From Cephalotus follicularis (lineage: Eukaryota > Streptophyta > Magnoliopsida > Oxalidales > Cephalotaceae), in assembly GCA_001972305.1 (NCBI GenBank), contig BDDD01000717.1:270701-334700 (forward strand): DNA of 64,000 nt. Reading direction: 5' to 3'. Made by a program: the position numbers and the translations under genes. Below are positions 57,655-64,000 of the stretch, one piece after another. Under the pieces are notes generated by a model that was given only the letters and a program-made list of their open reading frames with translations, was not told where the DNA came from and did no database searches. The number at the start of each line of letters is the position of its first letter. Position 1 is the first letter of the stretch.

Positions 57655-57784
57655 GATCATACTCTGGAAAAACGTTACCAGGAGCCGGTTCATTAACAAC
57701 TGGAGCAGGGGCAAGAGCAGGAGCAGGGGTAGGAGCAGGAGCATTCCTTCTGCCTCGTCGACCACGCCTTCCCCTATTGTTCAT
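57655..57784 (-). pseudogene. Gyp3 gag start
   Basis: The ATG at 57784 (minus) gives MNNRGRRGRRGRRNAPAP followed by an Ala/Pro repeat (PAPALAPAP). The reading stops near 57655 at the junction with the LTR fragment. It lies 130 bp downstream of the primer-binding site. Confidence 0.75.
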
Positions 57785-57914
57785 TTCTATAAGAGTCAAC
57801 AATGGGATGATTAGATACAATCACTTTCAATTTCAATATCAATCTCTATGCATATCCATTCAGTCAATCTCAATCAACGCATTAATATACTTAACTAGCA
57901 GGCCAACCAATGTC

Positions 57915-57926
57915 TCTGATACCATT
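57915..57926 (-). other. Primer-binding site of Gyp3
   Basis: The minus strand reads TGGTATCAGAG, next to the LTR end at 57928; complementary to initiator tRNA-Met. Confidence 0.88.
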
Positions 57927-57927
57927 C

Positions 57928-60223
57928 TGTAACACCCCGCGCACACAGGGCGGACACGTGGCATTACTCTCAATCCAATAACAATACAATGGTCGGGACT
58001 AGTAATATAAAAATACGGAAAAACTTAAAACTTTGCAATACATATCATTAAGCGGAAGATACAATACAACTATCCATCCTTACAGTACAATACAATACAA
58101 TACGATCCTTTACAATACCAATCTTTTACAATACACTTATCAACTCTTCAATACAGTATTACAATGAGCTCTGTCAGATCCAGATGATCCCCTCGGTCGA
58201 TAGAGTCTTCAATCCTTTGGTCCGCTGCTACCCCCTGCCCTACCTATGTCGCACAGAAAGGTACAACATAGCCCCACCCTGAAGGATGGGGTTAGCCACA
58301 CTCGCTAAGCAGAAACCTCATGCAGCATGTACGCATGTACAATGTGCAATATCAGTGACGATCTATGCAATAACAATGTGTGGTGTACAATATCAATGCA
58401 TGACATGATAAATGCATATGTACAGTTGGCGATCAGACTACCCGAATGACAATGGCCCATAACAGAGCATCGGATAGGATCAATAATAATCAATCAATGG
58501 CAGACACTCAATGGTGGCGTATAAAACCCCCAATCAATCAATCAATATCCTATAGAGCATGCGACCCCGGGTCAATACAATGTCAATTAGTTAGCAGTGA
58601 TCAATCCCACGGAAGGTAGTCCTTCAAAAAGGGTGGGAGATCTATCTATGGTTCTTAGATTGATCAGGTCTAGAACTCATAGATCTTCCAGCCTATGGCT
58701 GGGTCAATACAGTGTCAATGAGCTATAACAAAGGGAGGTAATGATACCATTAGGGAGCTACGGCCTCAAGGGAGCATCAATCGACAATCAATCAGTACCG
58801 CTCGTCAGTGGGTCAATACAGTACAGTAAATGAAACGATCGACGAAATAGGTGGACAGAGTCAACAACCTAACATGCCGACATGAATCATAAGGTCGCTC
58901 TATAGGATCCATACAATTCAATCAATCAAGTCAGTACAATATCATTACAATGTTGATAAGCAAAGTCAATGATTGATGGTATCTAATGGAGAGTTGGGAA
59001 TGTGCGTCCAACTTACTGACTTAGACTCACATCACTCATGACTCAAGCAATCAATCAATCAGTACAATCATTAAAACCATTTTCAAACACTTGAACACCT
59101 CAAGTGAGGCTCCGGTCAAGTGGCAATGTGAAAAGAAGTTAAAAACCAGCTTTAAACAGTTAAAAAACTCCACTCGGCCCGGAAGGCATCGATGTCCTTG
59201 GTAAAAGACATCGATGCGTATTAGGGCATGCCTTGGATAACGGTAGAAGGACATCGATGTCTTTGAAAGACATCGATGTCTTTCAAAGTTGGCCGAAGAC
59301 GTCGATGTCCTTGGACAAAGACGTCAACTTGTTTCAATAAAAATGGCCTGGGAATGCGCATTGATATCCCGCGTTGATGCCTTTTCTGGGAAAAGACATC
59401 TCAAGGCAAAGACGTCGATGTCTTTCAAAGACATCGATGTCATTGCTGCGAAATCTAGGAGGTTGCATCCCAAAGCGAAAGACATCAATGTCCATGGGCA
59501 AGGGGATCGATGTCTTTGCTGGGAATGGCTGATTTTGTGCAGAAAACCTGCAATTTTCAAGCTAAAATACAATCTAAAGCCATTTTTTGAAAACCAAGGT
59601 TTAAAATCAATCATTTAAGGTTAATAAAACTTGTTACAACCTTCAAAATTCAGTTTCAATCTTCCTAGATCAATTAGAGTAAGGAAAATCAATGAAAACC
59701 CTAGTTTTCCAATTCCTTTCAATTCAATCATTCAATCAATCAATCAATCATGCAATTCAATCAATCATGCATTTAAGCAATAGGCAATTCAAGTAGGGAA
59801 GTCCTACCTTTAATGACGCTTCAAAAGTTGAGTTTCCAATCAATCAATCGGTTGGGAAACTTGAAGAATCCACTACAATCTTTCTCCAACCAAGGAAAGG
59901 TGAGACTTCAATTGTTCTTTGCTATTGGAGATGCAATCCGGAGCGGCTATGGAGGAGGAGGCTGCCGGTTGGGAGAGAGAGAGGAGGAGGAGAATGATAT
60001 AGGGAGGGAGAATAATGAGTGAAATGAGAGGAATGGCTAAGGAATTGGCTTATATAGCCGATTCCGCCAACTCTCCAAAACTCAGCCCAAAAATCCCGAC
60101 TATACATGCATTTAACCAATACCATAACAACAGGTATAGGAATACCTCAATTCAATACAATTCGACACGGTCCAATACGGTACAGTATGCATGAACAGTA
60201 TAAAAGGGAATTCGGATCGTCAC
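57928..60223 (-). mobile_element. Gyp3 5' LTR, 2296 bp
   Basis: Collinear with 36200-38614 but 119 bp shorter, the size of the array duplication in the other copy. Palindrome array at 59188-59520, TATA box at 60049-60056 (minus). Confidence 0.9.
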
Positions 60224-60227
60224 GATT

Positions 60228-60717
60228 CTACATACACTTCCTCCTTTACTAAGCCATATAAGAAAGCACTTTTAACGCCCATTTGATAAAGAGTGAAATC
60301 CTTAAAGGATGCATACGCAAGTAACATGCGTATTGATTCTAGCCTAGCTACGGGGGCATATGATTCATCAAAGTCAATTCCCTCTTCTAGGGAATATCCC
60401 TTAGCGACTAATCTAGCTTTATTTCTAATCACTATTCCTTGATCATCTACTTTATTGCAAAATACCCATTTAGTACCAATCATGTTTTGGTAATTAGGCC
60501 TAGGTACTAGGTTCCATACGTTATTTTGCTCAAATTGATTAAGTTCCTCTTGCATAGCGTTAATCCAATTTTTGTCTCTTTCCGCTCCTACTATATTCCT
60601 AGGTTCTATTTGAGATAAAAAGGCAATATAGTTATGATTCAAACTAGACCTAGTAGTTACTCCTAATTTAGGATTACCTAAGATAGCTTCGTGGGGGTAA
60701 CCTCTTACTACCTTCAA
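60228..60717 (-). pseudogene. Cop2 reverse transcriptase, N-terminal half
   Basis: Copia RT ([20 protein letters not shown]...[29 protein letters not shown]). Motif A reads [11 protein letters not shown]: the catalytic Asp has become Gly (codon at about 60277-60279), while Cop1 keeps it. It is open for 165 codons, then cut by Gyp3. The upstream linker to integrase (60718-60830) has small shifts. Confidence 0.9.
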
Positions 60718-60827
60718 TGTGTTGTTATGTAAAGCTTCTTGATAGCTTTGAGATGATTCTTCATTTATACATTCCTCTTTCTTGTTATTTTATAGATTTA
60801 GTTCATCAATTTTATTTTCTATAAAAT

Positions 60828-61604
60828 CTAAGGAGTCGACATTGATGACTTGTTTTGAAAGTTTTCGTCAGTTTCATCAAATATTACATGCAGAGATTCA
60901 TCTACAAGCAAGGTTCTTTTACTAAAACACCTATATGCTCTACTAGAAGTTGAATAGCCAAGGAAGATTCCTTCGTCGACTTTGGAGTTGAACTTACCGA
61001 GATGTTCCTTCCATTTGTTGTGGATGAAGCATTTACTTTCGAATGCGTGAAAGTAACCAATGTTAGGCTTTCTCCCCCTCCATAATTCATATGGAGTCTT
61101 TTTGAGAATTGGCCTTATAGATATACGATTTAGGATATAACACGAAGTATTTATAGCTTCTGCCCAAAAATATTTTGGCAAGTTATTTTCATTTAAAAGG
61201 GTTCTACACATTTCTTATAGAGTTCTATTTTTCCTTTCAAGAACCCCATTTTGTTGAGGTGTTCTAGGAGTGGAGAACTCATGTGTAAATCCGTTTTCGT
61301 TACAAAAATTTTCAAAAAGGTGATTTTCGAATTCCTTTCCATGATCACTTCTAATTTCAGAAATAGAAGTGTCTTTTTCTTTTTGAACAACTTTACAGAA
61401 ACTTGAAGACTCTTTAAAAGCTTCACTTTTATGGACAAGAAAAATAATCCATGTATATCTAGAATAATAACCTACTATGACCATGGCATAAGATTTACCA
61501 CATAGACTTCTAATATCTATAGGACCAAATAAATCTATATGTAAGAGTCGTAATGGCCAAGTTGTAGAGACTATGTCTTTGCTTTTAAAGGATGATATTG
61601 ACAT
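60828..61604 (-). pseudogene. Cop2 integrase with one stop
   Basis: Integrase core with D in HIDLFGP, D in RSDHGKEF and E in NGVLERKNRTL. A TAA at 61217-61215 follows RTL, where Cop1 has Gln. The C-terminal half continues in the same frame (EMCRTLLNENNLP ... GYSTSSRAYR). VIVGYYS replaces the usual acidic pair after VIV. Confidence 0.9.
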
Positions 61605-62133
61605 GCGTCACAAATTTTATTCTTTTTAAAGCTAAGTTTGGGAAGACCCTTAACTAGTTCATGTTTTAAAAGCTTTGTAATTTTTGACATACCTACAAGA
61701 CCTAGTCTCCAATTCCATAGCCAACTGTCTACATTTAAGGAAACTAGACATTTAACATTTTTTAGGTCATTTAAATCTACAACATATACGTTTCCTTGTC
61801 TATGTCCAATAAACCTAGTTTGGTTATATTGATATCTATTACTCTACAAACATCTTTTTCGAAAGTGACTTTACAATCCTTGTCACATAATTGACTTATG
61901 CTCAAGAGATTGTGTTTTAGTCCATTAACATATAATACATTATGAATAGAGGTTTGAGCGTTACCTATGGAGCCGAAACCCATAATGTTTCCTTTAGCAT
62001 TATCTCCAAATGTAACAACTCCCCATTGCTTTGACTCGTAGTTGACAAAAAGACTTTTGTCACCTGTCATTTGCTTGGAGCACCCACTATCCAAGTACCA
62101 TTGCGTTTTCTTGGATAGTGGCTTCAAGCACAT
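61605..62133 (-). pseudogene. Cop2 protease and pre-integrase zinc domain
   Basis: Active-site LDSGCSKQM near residue 15; open from 62133 to 61777, then a shift. The HHCC domain (61780-61600) has lost about 18 bp after CDACQY compared with Cop1. Confidence 0.85.
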
Positions 62134-62194
62134 CTACAAAAAATAAATTCAAGTTTTTGTTTGAGGTACCCAACTAATTTTGGGTACCTTGGGG

Positions 62195-63985
62195 TTAGTC
62201 ACAATTTTTCTTAATTCTTATAAGGTTTGAATCATGCAAGATATTTATTGTATAAAACCATGAGGTAGAAACGTGTCCTAGTTTACCACAATTATTACAT
62301 GAGACATTTATTTTTCCTTTATTCACGATATTTCTATTATGGATGAAAATTTTCTTGTAAAAGCACAATGATGATTTATGTTTGAATTTACCGCAATGAA
62401 TGCAAGAAGTATCTACCCTTTTCTTGTACATAGCATTTTTCTTAAGAAAGCATGAGGATGATGCATGCCTATATTTATCACAATAATTACAAGAATTAAT
62501 ATCATTTCTCTTAATCGTGGCATTTCTTTTACGATAACAAGCAGAAGGTATATGTCCCATCTTACGACAATACTCACAAGTAACTTTTGCAACTTTATTC
62601 TTAGAAGAGACTTTTTCTATTTTATCTTTTTCTATCATTTCTTTCCTTTCAAAGAAATTTTGATATAACTTTACATTTGTCATCTCTTCATATCCTAGAC
62701 TTGCTTTGTCAAAGACACATCTTTGCATCCCTAAAAGGTTTTCTAACTTTTCACTACTACTAGAAAACTTTGAAAAAGTTTTCTTTAAGGCATCTATTTC
62801 AACCTTAAGATTCTTATTTTCTTCTTCTAAGTGAGCTACTTCATTTTCTAGAAAATCTATTTCTACATCCTTAGAGTTGATTTCCTTAGTAATATCAATT
62901 GTTTTTAGTTCATCATTTTCATTTGTCAAAGTTTTGACCTTTTTCTTTAGAGAAGCAATCATAGAACTATAATTTTCACACATCATAACAAGCTCATCAT
63001 AAGTTACCTCATCATTTTCCTCGTCCTCTTCTTCCTTGAATGCCATCAAAGCCAGTTGAGCCACTTGTTCCCGAGTGTCCTCATCCAAACATCATTCATT
63101 GCTATTGTCCCAAGTAGCGACCATTGCATTCTTGTTCTTCAGGGATTCCTTTTTCTTTAGTCAGGGGCAATGGCCCTTGTAATGCCCCGACTTGTTGGAC
63201 TCGAAACAAATGATTTCTTCCTTTTTGCTCGATTCTCCCTTTTGGTGGAACTTTTTTTTTGGTTTTCCATCAAACTTCTTTTTGTTGGCTAGAAATTTCT
63301 GGAACTTCCTTGTGAAGAGAGCAAGAGCTTTATCATCATCATCATCAGAATCTTCATTTGCGGATGATTTTAGGGCTACCACCTTTTTCTTCTTTTTCTC
63401 CTTTTCTTCATCATCTTCTATCTTTTGCATTGTTAGCTCGTGCGTCATGAGAGACCCAAGAAGGTCCCCCAAGGGAAGAAGGTTGAGATTCTTGCCTTTT
63501 TCGATCACCGTTACCTTAGGCATCCACGATATTGGCAAACACCTAAGAACCTTTCTCACCAATTCACTGTTAGAATAAGTTTTTTCTAACGATTGCAAAG
63601 CATTAATAATATTTGTAAATCTTATGAACATAGATTTAATGTCCTCATTTTCATTCATTGAGAACAATTCACAGTCGTGAACTAGCATACTTATTTTGGC
63701 ATCTTTTACTTGGTTTGTACCTTCGTAGGTGACTTCGAGTCTATCCAAAATTTCTTTAGCGGAATTGCAAGATGAGACTCTATTAAATTCACTAGAGTTT
63801 ATGGCACAAATAATTATATGCTTAGCTTTTGCATTCATTTGTATTCTTCTCCTATCATCATCATTATAAGTGTTTCTATGCTTAGGAATAAAATCCCCAC
63901 TTTCACTCCTAATAGTAGGAAGATTTGGACCGTCAACAATGAGGTCCCACAAGTTATAATCAAGGGATTGAATAAAGATAGTCAT
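62195..63985 (-). pseudogene. Cop2 gag with five zinc knuckles
   Basis: Two open pieces. 63985-63161: UBN2/gag domain (MTIFIQSLDYNLWDLI ... YEGTNQVKDAK ... LLGSLMTHEL) and a first knuckle with Cys-to-Ser (CFESNKSGHYKGHC). 63088-62195 (297 codons): coiled coil (about 40-125), then four knuckles at residues 171, 200, 229 and 264, spaced 29, 29 and 35; the last has Trp for its final Cys. A shift near 63120 separates the pieces. Upstream of 63985 an in-frame TAG lies where a Trp is expected; the gene start is outside the window. Confidence 0.88.
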
Positions 63986-64000
63986 TTTTGCCTTCTAATG

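Larger units (their letters stand above)
36200..60223 (-). mobile_element. Gyp3: Tekay-type element with both LTRs, host of Gyp4
   Basis: 5' LTR 60223-57928, primer site 57926-57915, gag start 57784-57655, rest of gag 42896-42128, protease 42046-41625, pol 41486-38668, polypurine tract 38628-38615, 3' LTR 38614-36200. Cop2 RT flanks both ends. The candidate TSD has decayed (GTTCA at 36195-36199, ATTCT at 60224-60228; Cop1 has GTTCT). Confidence 0.85.
31432..64000 (-). mobile_element. Cop2: Sirevirus-type copia element, interrupted, runs off window
   Basis: Minus-strand order: gag (63985-62195), protease (62133-61777), integrase (61604-60828), RT start (60717-60228), a 51-bp RT piece (36199-36149), then ORF3 (32696-31905) and the polypurine tract. 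The 3' LTR is at 30137-31431. Gyp3 splits RT; Gyp2 replaces about 2 kb from RT to the start of ORF3. The 5' LTR lies beyond base 64000. Confidence 0.85.

Overview
The window comes from a flowering-plant nuclear genome and is made almost entirely of nested long-terminal-repeat (LTR) retrotransposons. I see no host gene, rRNA or tRNA gene. Evidence for a plant: Ty1/copia elements of Sirevirus type (gag UBN2 domain, several zinc knuckles, an env-like third ORF, several polypurine tracts) and Ty3/gypsy elements of Del/Tekay type (chromodomain-like pol tail, LTRs of 2.3-3.8 kb, primer-binding sites for initiator tRNA-Met, LTR ends TG..CA). The species cannot be named from this sequence.

Layout (working labels). 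1-5883: Tekay-type LTRs of one family (family A). The plus-strand end of Gyp1 (pol tail plus 3' LTR) is inserted in a minus-strand LTR, next to a second minus-strand LTR fragment. 5884-64000: two Sirevirus-type elements in head-to-tail order on the minus strand. Cop1 runs from an LTR at 30137-31431 down to a truncated 3' LTR at 5884-6319. Cop2 enters from beyond 64000 and ends in that same 30137-31431 LTR. Cop1 is split by three LTR insertions with clean 5-bp target-site duplications (TSDs): family F, 9789-16435, TSD GTTAT; family E, 16622-20431, TSD CCTCT; family D, 21296-27670, TSD TAGTT. The family F LTR carries a copia gag-only element (CopG, 11687-15021, TSD GAGGG). The family D LTR carries another family E-like LTR (22884-26626). 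Cop2 has lost part of RT, RNase H and the start of ORF3 around a truncated Ty3 element, Gyp2 (32697-36148). It is also split by Gyp3 (36200-60223), a minus-strand Tekay element with both LTRs and an almost intact pol. Gyp3 gag is in turn split by Gyp4 (42897-57250), whose pol carries a solo family D LTR (47603-49878, TSD ATGTG) and whose gag carries a solo family A LTR (52243-54732).

The most unusual content is regulatory. LTRs of several unrelated families, copia and gypsy alike, hold arrays of short perfect or near-perfect palindromes centred on TCGA. Neighbouring centres lie 20-21 bp apart, two turns of the helix. Three flank versions occur: CAGTCGACTG, GCGTCGACGC and GACATCGATGTC. Within family A the first two versions replace each other at matching positions, so the dyad and the spacing are kept while the flanking bases change. 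In CopG and family D the array lies just upstream of a TATA box. In Cop1 an array plus TATA box also lies inside the element, just upstream of the env-like third ORF, and looks like a second promoter.

Most coding regions are decayed by stops, frameshifts or lost catalytic residues. The exceptions are the uninterrupted 612-residue CopG gag frame and the Gyp3 pol, which needs two frames because of a single shift.
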